From the NCBI RefSeq assembly GCF_034439435.1, contig NZ_JAPCKJ010000001.1, forward strand, positions 1,116,001 through 1,180,000: a stretch of DNA of 64,000 nucleotides, written 5' to 3'. A program made the position numbers and the translations under genes. How positions within the stretch are numbered: position 1 is the stretch's first letter; each line of letters begins with the position of its first letter. Below, in pieces: positions 8,548 to 16,243 of the stretch. The DNA comes from Sarcina sp034439435. Lineage in GTDB: Bacteria; Bacillota; Clostridia; Clostridiales; Clostridiaceae. A model generated the notes under the pieces. It worked only from the letters and a program-made list of their open reading frames with translations. It did not search any database and was not told where the DNA came from.

Positions 8548-9324
8548 TTAAATTAATTGATGTTTTTCATTGAAGAATGTTTTATAACCTTGTTGAACTA
8601 ATATTATTACGCTTAGAGATACACTTCCTACAATACCAAGCATTACGGCTATTTGATACATGATAGCTGTTATAGGATTTATTCCAGCTAAAATTTGTCC
8701 TGTCATCATTCCAGGCAAGAAAACTATTCCCATACCTATCATTGAATTTATTGTAGGTAAAATAGCTGCATCAAATGACTTATTAACTAATCCTCTACAT
8801 GCCTCTTTAGTTGTTATCCCTAGCATCAATAATGTCTCTATATTTTCACGCTCTGATTCCATACCATTTATTAAAGTTGTTATCCCTAAAGATATTCCTG
8901 TCATAGAATTACCAATTAACATACCAGCTAAAGGTATTACATAGCTTGGATCATACCAAGTTGGTAACTTTATAACAACTAAAATAAAATAACTTAAACT
9001 ACTTAAAGTTCCTATAATTATTGAGTATGAAATTATTTTTTTTAATCTCTTATCTTTAATCTTACATTTTTTTATTATATTATTTATAGCAAAGCATTCC
9101 ATGAGTAATATTGCAATAACTGTATATATTGGATTTATGTTTTCAAATAAATATGTTAATATATATCCCATTGCTATAAGTTGCAAAGTCATTCTGATTG
9201 AACTTATAAGAATTTCTTTTTCTCTATTTATCTTTTTAACCTTAACTATTAAAAGTAATATTAATATAAATACATAAGCACTTATTATTTGAAGCAAACT
9301 TAAATTTACATAGCCACTATCCAT
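8548..9324 (-). CDS. fetB: FetB-type ABC exporter permease (UPF0014)
   Basis: Membrane subunit of a two-gene ABC exporter. Its 258 residues contain about seven hydrophobic segments and the UPF0014 signatures SSIRMTLQLIAMGYILTYLFE near residue 45 and GMLIGNSMTGISLGITTL near residue 140, with IGMGIVFLPGMMTGQILAG toward the end. In Escherichia coli FetAB exports iron and protects against oxidative stress; clostridial members could move another metal. It lies 11 bases after the ATPase gene, so the two form an operon, and is followed by repeat copy B. Confidence 0.88.
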   Translation of the reverse strand: MDSGYVNLSLLQIISAYVFILILLLIVKVKKINREKEILISSIRMTLQLIAMGYILTYLFENINPIYTVIAILLMECFAINNIIKKCKIKDKRLKKIISYSIIIGTLSSLSYFILVVIKLPTWYDPSYVIPLAGMLIGNSMTGISLGITTLINGMESERENIETLLMLGITTKEACRGLVNKSFDAAILPTINSMIGMGIVFLPGMMTGQILAGINPITAIMYQIAVMLGIVGSVSLSVIILVQQGYKTFFNEKHQLI

Positions 9325-9335
9325 AGTATTCTCCC

Positions 9336-9965
9336 TTACTCCCCTAAAACTTTTCCCTTTATAACTTCTATTGTTCTTTCAGAATAAATATTAGCTAACC
9401 TTAAATCATGAGTAATTATTATTAATGAAAGTTCTCTTTCCTTTGCAAAACTAATTATATTCCTAAAAACCATCTCTGAGTTTTTTTCATCTAATGATGC
9501 TGTTGGTTCATCAAGCATTAATACATCACACTGTAAAGCTAATGCTCTTCCTAATATTAATCTTTGTTTTTCTCCACCAGATAACTTTTGAGCTTTTTCA
9601 TCTAAACTCTTTTCTAAACAAACTACCTTTAATATATTCTTTAAAATCTCATCATCTACTAAAGTTTCTTTTCTAAGTTCAAGTCCTTTTAATAAATTTT
9701 CTCTAATAGTTCCATCAAAAATAATTATATTTTGAGGCACCATTACTACTTTTTTTCTAAGATCTATAGGATTTATTTTATTTATATTTTTTCCCTTATA
9801 AAATATATCTCCATTATTGGCACTTATCATATTATTAATTAACTTTAGCAATGTACTCTTTCCACTTCCACTTTCCCCAACAATAAAAGTTATCTTCTTT
9901 TCTTCAATATTTAAGTAATCTACCGATAATATTCCCTTATATCTTACCTTCTCTAAGCTAATCAC
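9336..9965 (-). CDS. fetA: FetA-type ABC exporter ATPase
   Basis: ATP-hydrolysing subunit partner of the FetB-like permease. The short form (209 residues) has Walker A GESGSGKST near residue 32, Q-loop VPQNI, signature LSGGEKQRL, Walker B VLMLDEPTASLD and the switch histidine in IITHDLRL. The start is a GTG at 9963-9965, with GGGGG 7 bases upstream. Divergent from padR across a 153-base spacer that carries a palindrome, which suggests PadR-family control of the pair. The exported ion (iron, other metals) is inferred from family precedent only. Confidence 0.86.
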   Translation of the reverse strand: MISLEKVRYKGILSVDYLNIEEKKITFIVGESGSGKSTLLKLINNMISANNGDIFYKGKNINKINPIDLRKKVVMVPQNIIIFDGTIRENLLKGLELRKETLVDDEILKNILKVVCLEKSLDEKAQKLSGGEKQRLILGRALALQCDVLMLDEPTASLDEKNSEMVFRNIISFAKERELSLIIITHDLRLANIYSERTIEVIKGKVLGE

Positions 9966-10017
9966 CTTAATTCCCCCTAATCCATTAAAATTTAAGATTA
10001 ATACAGCATATTTATTT

Positions 10018-10084
10018 TTGATTTTTAAAAAATAAATAGTATAATATAATAGAAAACATTAATAACAATCGATTTTCGATATCG
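10018..10084 (+). promoter_or_regulatory. Promoter and palindromic operator in the fetA/padR divergent region
   Basis: TTGATT (10018-10023), 16 bases, TATAAT (10040-10045) forms a promoter toward padR. Downstream at 10068-10084 is ATCGATTTTCGATATCG, an inverted repeat ATCGA-N3-TCGAT overlapped by a second palindrome CGATATCG. This is the only such symmetric GC-containing site in the spacer, so it is a plausible PadR operator controlling both directions. Confidence 0.5.
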
Positions 10085-10118
10085 CATTTATATATATTGT
10101 ATTATAGGAGATGACCCC

Positions 10119-10424
10119 ATGCAAGAAAAAGTTTTAAGAAAGCTATTTTTAGGTTTTATACATATTCATATTTTACATCATGCAAAAGTTGAACCCTTTT
10201 TCGGCTCAAAGATGATTGAAGAACTTCGTGAACATGGATATTCTATGAGCCCAGGAACTCTTTATCCAATACTTCACAATATGGAACGTGATGGTCTACT
10301 ACTGAGAAAAGATAGACTAATTGATGGTAAGATAAGAAAATATTATAGTATTACAGTAGAAGGTAATGAAATATTAGAAGAAGCTAAAAAGAAGGCCTTT
10401 GAATTATTTACAGAAATAAAATAA
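10119..10424 (+). CDS. PadR-family transcriptional regulator
   Basis: Small winged-helix repressor of 101 residues, close to the minimal PadR domain. Diagnostic features are ELREHGYSMSPGTLYPILHNMERDGLL (recognition helix and wing) and GKIRKYYSITVEGNEILEEAKK. The N-terminus FLGFIHIHILHHAKVEPFFGSKMIEEL is typical of PadR proteins. Ribosome site AGGAG lies 8 bases before the ATG. It is divergent from fetAB and likely binds the palindrome in the shared spacer; whether the signal is a metal or a small molecule is unknown. Confidence 0.87.
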   Translation: MQEKVLRKLFLGFIHIHILHHAKVEPFFGSKMIEELREHGYSMSPGTLYPILHNMERDGLLLRKDRLIDGKIRKYYSITVEGNEILEEAKKKAFELFTEIK

Positions 10425-10440
10425 AAAGCTTTTGAAGTAA

Positions 10441-10514
10441 ATGTTAATTTTTAGCTAGTTCTTCATATCTAGCTTACAGTTCTATCTAAAAATCAATACT
10501 AGTTTAAAACAAAG
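10441..10514. repeat. Dispersed intergenic repeat, copy C
   Basis: Carries a well-preserved right arm (ACAGTTCTATCTAAAAATCA then ATACTAGTTTAAAACAAAG) and a shorter left arm (GTTAATTTTTAGCTAG). Between them CTAG and CTAGC can pair around CTTCATAT. It sits between the convergent padR and ABC-transporter genes. Confidence 0.7.
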
Positions 10515-10515
10515 T

Positions 10516-10568
10516 AAAAAAACTATAGTGGCATAGAAACTTTGCTCTAAGCCATTATAGTTTTTATT
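10516..10568. terminator. Bidirectional terminator between padR and the amino-acid transporter
   Basis: Fifteen-bp stem (AAAAACTATAGTGGC pairing with GCCATTATAGTTTTT, one G-T pair) with an 18-base loop, A-run on the left and T-run on the right, serving both convergent genes. Confidence 0.85.
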
Positions 10569-10584
10569 TTTGATTAGTCTCTAT

Positions 10585-11322
10585 TTAATTAACTATAAAT
10601 CTTTCAAGAAACTGTTTTGTTCTTTCATTCTTAGGATTTTTAAATATTTCCTCAGGAGTTCCTTCTTCAACAACAACTCCTCCATCCATAAATATAACCC
10701 TATCTGCTACATCTCTAGCAAAACTCATTTCATGAGTTACTATTATCATTGTTTTATGTTCTTTAGCTAAGTCTTTTATAACAGCTAAAACTTCTGCTAC
10801 TAATTCTGGATCTAAAGCTGATGTAGGTTCATCAAAAAGAGTAACATTAGGATTTATAGCCATAGCTCTTGCTATACTAACCCTCTGTTTTTGCCCTCCA
10901 GATAAAGTACTTGGATAATTGTCTTTTTTATCAACCATTCCTACTTTCTTTAAGTTCTGTAAAGCAACTTCCTCAGCTTTCTTCTTATCCATTTTATCTA
11001 CTACAATTAATGCTTCCGTAACATTTTGTAATACTGTCTTATTATTAAATAGATTGTAATGTTGAAATACCATTGCTGATTGTTTTCTTAAAGTATTTAT
11101 TTCTTTTTTAGTAACTTTTTCAGCATTAATTTTAACATCTCCAACTTGGATTTCTCCTTTATCTGGTGTCTCTAAGTAGTTTAAGCATCTTAAAAATGTT
11201 GATTTACCAGAACCAGACGGTCCAATTATAACAACTACTTCGCCTTTTTTAACCTCCATATTAATATCCTTTAATACTTCTAGGTTACTATAGCTTTTTT
11301 TAATATTTTTAACCTTTATCAT
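10585..11322 (-). CDS. Polar amino-acid ABC transporter ATPase (GlnQ-like)
   Basis: ATPase of an amino-acid importer, 245 residues. Walker A GPSGSGKST near residue 36, the Q-loop MVFQHYNLF, signature LSGGQKQRV, Walker B VTLFDEPTSALDPE and D-loop/switch IIVTHEMSFA are all intact and of the GlnQ/HisP type. It is second in a two-gene operon, 18 bases after the fused binding-protein/permease gene. Polar amino acid, glutamine or cystine are all possible substrates; the sequence alone does not choose. Confidence 0.92.
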   Translation of the reverse strand: MIKVKNIKKSYSNLEVLKDINMEVKKGEVVVIIGPSGSGKSTFLRCLNYLETPDKGEIQVGDVKINAEKVTKKEINTLRKQSAMVFQHYNLFNNKTVLQNVTEALIVVDKMDKKKAEEVALQNLKKVGMVDKKDNYPSTLSGGQKQRVSIARAMAINPNVTLFDEPTSALDPELVAEVLAVIKDLAKEHKTMIIVTHEMSFARDVADRVIFMDGGVVVEEGTPEEIFKNPKNERTKQFLERFIVN

Positions 11323-11340
11323 GACTTCTCTCCCCCTTTA

Positions 11341-12858
11341 CTAATAAACTGAAAGTTTCTTTTCTAAAATCTTTTGTAGATAGTTAAAGAAGCCTATGAT
11401 TATCCAGTACATAATCGCTACAACTACGTAACTTTCAAAGAACTTGTAACTAGCCGCAGCTTCCATTTGAGCCTTAGCTAAAAGTTCTACAACCCCTAGA
11501 GTAAATGCTAAAGAAGAACCTTTTACTGTATCTACAAAGATATTTCCTAAAGGTGGTACAGCTATTCTAAAGGCTTGTGGTAAAACAATTCTTCTTAAAG
11601 CTTGAGCTCTTGTCATACCTAATGAAAGACATGCTTCCATCTGTCCTTTATCTATAGCATCTATTGATGATCTTAATATCTCTGCTATATATGCAGATGC
11701 ATTAAGTCCTAATCCTATTAATGCTGCAGTATATGCACTCATATTTTGAAGTGCAGGAATTACCTGTGGTATACCAAAATAAAGTAGGAATAATTGTACT
11801 AAAAGAGGAGTTCCTCTAAAGAATGATATGTAAATCTCAGCTATTTGCTTTAGTACAGGAATTTTATAAATTCTTATCATTGCAAGAGCTATTCCAACAA
11901 CTAATCCTAATATCATACCAAAAACTGATAAAGATATTGTTACATTAACCGCTTTTAATAACATAGGCACTAAATCTAATGAATACATAAAATCAAAACC
12001 TATGCTATTATTATTTTTATTATTTATCACTTGATTATTATTTTCTTGATTATTAGGAACAGTAACATTCATTCCTAACCACTTTTCAGAGATAGCTTTA
12101 AGCGTTCCATCTTTTCTCATCTCATCTAAAGCTTTATTAACATTTGCTGATAAATCCTTACCTTTTTCATTCTTAACAAATGGGTAAGCATTCTCGATCT
12201 TATCTATTGGTTCTCCAGCTAACTGTAAGTTTAAATCTTTTTCCTTTATAGCAGCTATAGCTGATACCCTATCTATTACTACGGCATCTATTCTTCCAAG
12301 TAAAAGTTCATTAAAAGCCGCATCGGTATTTTGATAAGTTATTACTTTAATATCTCCATTTTTGTCTTTATCCTTAACTATTTGCTCATAGTTACTTCCA
12401 AGGTCTACTCCAACCTTTTTACCATTTAAATCATCAAAAGACTTAATTGAATCATTACCTTTTTTAACTATTATTTGAGCTCCACTATATACATATGGTT
12501 CTGAGAAATAATACTTTTCTTCTCTTTCTGGTGTTACACTTATTTGGTTCGCTATTGTATCAACTTTTCCACTCTCTAACATTCCAAATAATCCGCTGAA
12601 AGAAGCTGTTTTAAACTCAACATCATATCCTAATTTCTTTCCTATTTCATTCCATACATCAACTTCAAATCCCTTAAGTTCTCCACCCTCTAGAAAAGTA
12701 AATGGATAATATGTTCCTGAAGTTGCTACTGTTATTTTTTCTTTATTAGTACTATTTTTTTGAATGTTATTACTAGTATTGTTAGTATTGCTACACCCAA
12801 CTAATACAGTCATTAAAATACTTATTGTTAGAAATAATAACATTAATTTTTTCTTCAT
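11341..12858 (-). CDS. Amino-acid ABC importer: lipoprotein substrate-binding domain fused to permease
   Basis: Single 505-residue protein containing both the binding protein and the membrane channel. Residues 1-22 are a lipoprotein signal with lipobox LVGC, followed by an Asn/Ser-rich spacer. Residues about 42-270 form a family 3 solute-binding domain (TSGTYYPFTFLEGGELKGFEVDVWNEIGKKL, IDRVSA), and after an Asn-rich linker residues about 290-505 form a HisM/GlnP permease with the EAA loop (MEACLSLGMTRAQALRRIVLPQA). The binding domain would hang outside the cell tethered to its own channel. It pairs with the ATPase downstream and is transcribed from a consensus promoter. Confidence 0.92.
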   Translation of the reverse strand: MKKKLMLLFLTISILMTVLVGCSNTNNTSNNIQKNSTNKEKITVATSGTYYPFTFLEGGELKGFEVDVWNEIGKKLGYDVEFKTASFSGLFGMLESGKVDTIANQISVTPEREEKYYFSEPYVYSGAQIIVKKGNDSIKSFDDLNGKKVGVDLGSNYEQIVKDKDKNGDIKVITYQNTDAAFNELLLGRIDAVVIDRVSAIAAIKEKDLNLQLAGEPIDKIENAYPFVKNEKGKDLSANVNKALDEMRKDGTLKAISEKWLGMNVTVPNNQENNNQVINNKNNNSIGFDFMYSLDLVPMLLKAVNVTISLSVFGMILGLVVGIALAMIRIYKIPVLKQIAEIYISFFRGTPLLVQLFLLYFGIPQVIPALQNMSAYTAALIGLGLNASAYIAEILRSSIDAIDKGQMEACLSLGMTRAQALRRIVLPQAFRIAVPPLGNIFVDTVKGSSLAFTLGVVELLAKAQMEAAASYKFFESYVVVAIMYWIIIGFFNYLQKILEKKLSVY

Positions 12859-12892
12859 TAGCTTAACCTCTTTCCGTTTTAATATAGTTTAA

Positions 12893-12935
12893 ATTATATT
12901 AATTCCCATCGAAATTGTCAACTTTTGATTTCGCT
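12893..12935 (-). promoter_or_regulatory. Consensus sigma-A promoter of the amino-acid transporter operon, with inverted repeat over the -35
   Basis: On the minus strand TTGACA (12916-12921), a 17-base spacer and TATAAT (12893-12898) match the consensus perfectly. CGAAAT and ATTTCG, 12 bases apart, form an inverted repeat that brackets the -35 hexamer (about 12910-12933), a position suited to a repressor. Such a strong core promoter would be expected to need repression. Confidence 0.75.
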
Positions 12936-13029
12936 TTATATTAATTATATTTTGGATTTATATAGAAATTATGTATTTTAAAGAATAAAATGAATATAAT
13001 GAATTATTTTTAAATAAGGATGGATATTT

Positions 13030-13812
13030 ATGAAAAAAAATTTAATCTTTTATTTCTCAACTTCAGGGAATTCACTTTATACAGCTAAACAAATTGCTAC
13101 TCATTTAAAAGATGTCGAAATCATTTCAATAGTTGATGCTTTTTATAAAAAAGATTTTTCTTATGAAGCAGAAACAATAGGTTTTGTATATCCAATTTAT
13201 GCTGGAGGACTGCCTCCTATGGTAAGCGATTTTATCTCTAAATTAAAATTAAATAAGGATGTTTATATTTTTGCAGCTGAATGTACCGGTGGCGGAAAAG
13301 GTATAACTTTTACCATGATTAATACTTTATTATCACCTAAAGGTCTTTCTCTATCTAATGGTGAAAAATTCTTACTTAATTCAAATTATATTAGAATGGG
13401 GAGAAATCCCAAAGTAGAAGAAGATGCTAAGAAGGTAATTGATTCAAATAATCTTAAAGTAGAAAATTTCATGCTTTCTATAATTAATAGAGAAACTAAA
13501 GATTTAAAAGAAAAACATGCAAAGATAAATTTACTTTTCTATAATCTTTGGAAAGATAAATTTAAAAATAAAGATAAAAACTTTAATACTAACGAATTAT
13601 GTACAGGCTGTGGAATTTGCGCTAAAATTTGTCCAAATAAAAATATAGAAATTATAAATGAAAAACCTAAATGGGAAGGGAACTGTTGCGATTGTATGGG
13701 ATGCATAAATAATTGCCCTCACAAATGCATAAACATAGGAAATAAAACTCAAAAGAAAAATAGATATAAAAATCCATATATAAAAACTTCTGAACTTCTT
13801 AGAAAAGATTAA
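13030..13812 (+). CDS. EFR1-type flavodoxin plus ferredoxin fusion protein
   Basis: Predicted cytoplasmic electron carrier, 260 residues. The N-terminal half is flavodoxin-like (YFSTSGNSLYTAKQIATHL, the FMN phosphate loop; GFVYPIYAGGLPPMV). The C-terminal third holds two 4Fe-4S motifs, CTGCGICAKICP and CCDCMGCINNCP, the usual ferredoxin arrangement. This is the EFR1 family common in anaerobes, whose partners are mostly unknown. It is a single-gene unit divergent from the amino-acid transporter and ends at a hairpin terminator. Confidence 0.88.
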   Translation: MKKNLIFYFSTSGNSLYTAKQIATHLKDVEIISIVDAFYKKDFSYEAETIGFVYPIYAGGLPPMVSDFISKLKLNKDVYIFAAECTGGGKGITFTMINTLLSPKGLSLSNGEKFLLNSNYIRMGRNPKVEEDAKKVIDSNNLKVENFMLSIINRETKDLKEKHAKINLLFYNLWKDKFKNKDKNFNTNELCTGCGICAKICPNKNIEIINEKPKWEGNCCDCMGCINNCPHKCINIGNKTQKKNRYKNPYIKTSELLRKD

Positions 13813-13817
13813 ACATA

Positions 13818-13866
13818 AAAATAACTTAGTAAAAAAGATAAATTACTTATTACTAAGTTATTTTCC
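13818..13866 (+). terminator. Terminator after the flavodoxin-ferredoxin gene
   Basis: Fourteen-bp stem AAAATAACTTAGTA / TACTAAGTTATTTT; the T-run is short, so it may act in both directions. Confidence 0.7.
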
Positions 13867-13875
13867 TATATTTTA

Positions 13876-13950
13876 GGTTATGTTTTAAACTAATGTAGAT
13901 TTTTAATTCTTCATATCTAGCTAAAAATCAACCTTAACCTAAAACAGAGC
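13876..13950. repeat. Dispersed intergenic repeat, copy D
   Basis: Compact copy with both ends: TGTTTTAAACTAATG then GATTTTTA on the left, TAAAAATCAACC and CCTAAAACAGAGC on the right, joined by a short loop containing CTTCATATCTAGC as in copy C. It lies between two convergent genes and reaches the stop codon of the HepT-like gene. Confidence 0.7.
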
Positions 13951-13951
13951 A

Positions 13952-14368
13952 TTACTTTAAATTCTCTAAAGAGTTTTTTATCTTTTTTAACTTTATAATT
14001 GATTTCTTTAACTCATTAAAAATAAACTCATCTTCTATAGAAGCATACATAAATGTAAGTTTATCTTTTAAGTTTATTAACTCCATATAATCTTCAAAAT
14101 CACATTCTTTTGTTATATTTTTTTCACTAAGTACTTTAAAAGTTTTCTCAATATGCTCTGGCATAGCCCATCCATTTGAAACAACGATGTAATTTGATAG
14201 ATCCACCATTGCCTCAACAGAACTTCTTAATAAATATTTTGTACTATCAATGTTTTTAAAATCCTTTAAAAATGCATCTTCCTCTAATCTATTTAGTATT
14301 TCTAGCTTTTTAATATTCTCACATATAAATTTTAAATCTTTGTTTACCCTATTTTTATCTACTGCCAT
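13952..14368 (-). CDS. HepT/DUF86-like HEPN protein with decayed active-site motif
   Basis: All-helical 138-residue protein that fits the HepT (DUF86) HEPN pattern: YLLRSSVEAMVDLSNYIVVSNGWAMP matches the helix that normally reads ...AIENLIDIGNHII..., and LINLKDKLTFMYASIED aligns with the ribonuclease motif usually seen as ...FRNRLVHRYWEID. Here the catalytic Arg is Lys101 and the His is Phe106; Tyr108 remains. No MntA-type nucleotidyltransferase antitoxin is beside it. It may have lost toxin activity or have another role. Its own promoter region has TATAAT-like sequence just upstream. Family assignment is moderate. Confidence 0.55.
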   Translation of the reverse strand: MAVDKNRVNKDLKFICENIKKLEILNRLEEDAFLKDFKNIDSTKYLLRSSVEAMVDLSNYIVVSNGWAMPEHIEKTFKVLSEKNITKECDFEDYMELINLKDKLTFMYASIEDEFIFNELKKSIIKLKKIKNSLENLK

Positions 14369-14452
14369 ACTATTTCACCTACTCATTTGTATTTCTTAAA
14401 TATATTATATATCATAATTCTAAAATTTATTTCTTTTAAATATATTTAACAT

Positions 14453-14491
14453 TGAATTTTTATCTCTAAAAATCAACACTAGCTTTAAGAG
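14453..14491. repeat. Dispersed intergenic repeat, copy E (fragment)
   Basis: Short remnant GAATTTTTATCTCTAAAAAT followed by CAACACTAGCTTTAAGAG; inner arms face each other with almost no loop. It lies between the HepT-like gene and a terminator. Confidence 0.45.
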
Positions 14492-14506
14492 TACTTAAAT
14501 AAAATT

Positions 14507-14546
14507 AAAAAGGAGTAAGATGCTAAACAAACAACTTACTCCTTCC
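14507..14546 (-). terminator. Terminator of the long 3' region after the propeller-like gene
   Basis: Ten-bp stem AAGGAGTAAG / CTTACTCCTT with a 15-base loop; on the minus strand it is followed by TTTTTAATTTTA. It is 445 bases beyond the stop codon at 14990, so it ends either a long 3' UTR or a separate small RNA. Confidence 0.8.
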
Positions 14547-14965
14547 CTATTAAATAAAAGCACCAAATAATTTAAACAAACTCATATTAATTAAACTACC
14601 TAATACCTTTATTTAAGATGAAAACTCTAAGATTAATCTTTTTAAAACCATCAAAGAGCTTCCATACATTAGAATATATCCATCTTATCTCAGTAAAAGT
14701 AAACATCTCTTCTGATTAAGACTTCCTTATTCTAAAATCTTAGTTACGCCACTTCCGTAAGAAAATTAATCCTTACCTTGCCATACACTAAGATTTTTAA
14801 ATGTAACTTTCGGCAGACATCTTTATTTAGCAATGCTCATTATCATAAATTAGTTATGGAATGAGGTGAATCTAAATAAATTCAACTAAAATTCAATTGA
14901 AGTAAGAACTTATTATGAATTAAGTCTAATGTTATCTCCTCCACGTTACAATATTATATTGTCCT
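14547..14965 (-). ncRNA. Candidate structured RNA / long 3' UTR, type II intergenic block (copy 1)
   Basis: No ORF is credible here. On the minus strand it begins ATGCATATAATTTTA, then GGACAATATAATATTGTAAC and GGAGGAG, and later contains GAAAGTTACATTT and a stem AAATCTTAGT / ACTAAGATTTT enclosing AAGTGGCG. The same landmarks in the same order occur at 21378-21530, which shares no coding gene homology with this locus. TATAAT sits just upstream of the conserved block, so an independent transcript is possible. It ends at the terminator at 14507-14546. A stretch resembling TCTAAATAAATTCAACTAA also recurs in repeat copy G. Confidence 0.4.
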
Positions 14966-14989
14966 TTTTTTAAAATTATATGCATGTAA

Positions 14990-16210
14990 TTATTGATTAA
15001 ATTCTAAAATTTTAAAATTAAATATTTCATTTTTTTCTGTTTTATATTCAGCTATGATTAAATACCTACCATCTTTACTCCAAATGACTTGCGGTTTATA
15101 TCTTTCACAACTACTGGCTGAACTTGATTCATACTCATAAACCTTTATTGCACCATTAGGTTTTCCTTCCTTTATATCAATAACTTTTATTTCTCCCATT
15201 CCATCATACTTTAAATGATGAAAAATTTTATCTTTACTTGGAGATAATATCTCATTTAGCCATACCTCTTGAGAATATTCATGTTGAAATAAATCAGAAA
15301 AAATTTTTTCTCTTAAATTTATAACCCTTATTTTCCCTCCTTCTGATGTGCCAATTTCAACCAAAATATTTTCTTTGTCTAAACTACATATATCATAATA
15401 ACTATCTCCAATATGCTGTAGCCCTCTCTCTTCATTTACCTTCTTTTTTTCTAAATCAACACTATAAATTTTGCTTGGAAACTGACTTCCCCACTCTTTA
15501 GTTCCTGTCAAATAAATTTTATTATCAACTATTCCTATAATACTTGAAATATGCTGATTTTTTGATATTTTAACATTATCCCAAATTTCTTTTTCAAAAT
15601 CATACCATCTTATTTCTTTATATCTACTATCATCATCTGAAAACAACTTTATTTTTCCAGGATCTCTCCTTATAAAAAACAGAAGTTTATTTTCAATAAT
15701 ATCACTATACTCATATTCTCCGTAAGTTTTTTGAGCCATTTCATCTTTATTAAACTTGTCCAAATTAACATGAAAATCTTTATTATAATCACTATCGAAG
15801 AACTTTCCTTTTCCATTTCCTAAGTCCTCATATTTATAGCCATAGGTATATTCTTCTTCATTTATTTCCTCTTTTATTGTTTCATCCTTTAAGTCATTAC
15901 ATTTAACTTTTTTAGCCGTTCCCTCTTCAAATATAATTTTATACTTTTCTATAATCTCATAATCATTATTTCTTTTTTGTAAATATAATTTCTCATCATT
16001 CTTAACTAACTCACCTGAAATTCCTTCTGTATCATTAACTTTAAAGTTAAATTCATTTAATACATGAAATTCAGAATTGTTCTCTTCTTCAATAAAGTTA
16101 TGAAATAAAGCCCCTTTATTTTCTTCCTCTCTAAAATCTACAAGTAAAACAACTACTATTATTAAAGCTAAACTAAATAAAAGCCATTGTAGTAAATTTC
16201 CCTTTTTCAT
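14990..16210 (-). CDS. Membrane-anchored propeller-like protein, paralogue 1
   Basis: Function unknown. The 406-residue protein has an N-terminal hydrophobic anchor (LLQWLLFSLALIIVVVLLV) and an extracytoplasmic body. It shares landmarks with the genes at 16244-17497 and 20079-21170: EIRWYDFEKEIWDNVKI, KIYSVDLEKKKVNEE, LNEILSPSKDKIF and WSKDGRYLIIAEY near the C-terminus. Repeated SPSKDK-like and WSKDGRYL-like turns suggest a beta-propeller of the TolB/WD type. It follows paralogue 2 by 33 bases, so the two are probably one operon from local duplication. No catalytic motif is visible. Confidence 0.7.
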   Translation of the reverse strand: MKKGNLLQWLLFSLALIIVVVLLVDFREEENKGALFHNFIEEENNSEFHVLNEFNFKVNDTEGISGELVKNDEKLYLQKRNNDYEIIEKYKIIFEEGTAKKVKCNDLKDETIKEEINEEEYTYGYKYEDLGNGKGKFFDSDYNKDFHVNLDKFNKDEMAQKTYGEYEYSDIIENKLLFFIRRDPGKIKLFSDDDSRYKEIRWYDFEKEIWDNVKISKNQHISSIIGIVDNKIYLTGTKEWGSQFPSKIYSVDLEKKKVNEERGLQHIGDSYYDICSLDKENILVEIGTSEGGKIRVINLREKIFSDLFQHEYSQEVWLNEILSPSKDKIFHHLKYDGMGEIKVIDIKEGKPNGAIKVYEYESSSASSCERYKPQVIWSKDGRYLIIAEYKTEKNEIFNFKILEFNQ

Positions 16211-16243
16211 ATAAACTCACTCTCACATTCTCTTAATATACTA

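Noticed and set aside
8660..8944. Plus-strand ORFs opposite fetB, moaC, obg, nadD and others
   Set aside because: They are shadows of strongly supported minus-strand genes, with no ribosome sites and no family resemblance.
14820..14965. T-box or metabolite riboswitch
   Set aside because: The terminator points away from any downstream start codon on the same strand within reach, and no T-box bulge or known aptamer core was recognised.
14369..14989. Degenerate gene or small protein in the 621-base gap
   Set aside because: All six frames are broken by stops within a few codons, and the GGAGG near 14938 is not followed by a usable start. A structured RNA or long 3' UTR fits better.
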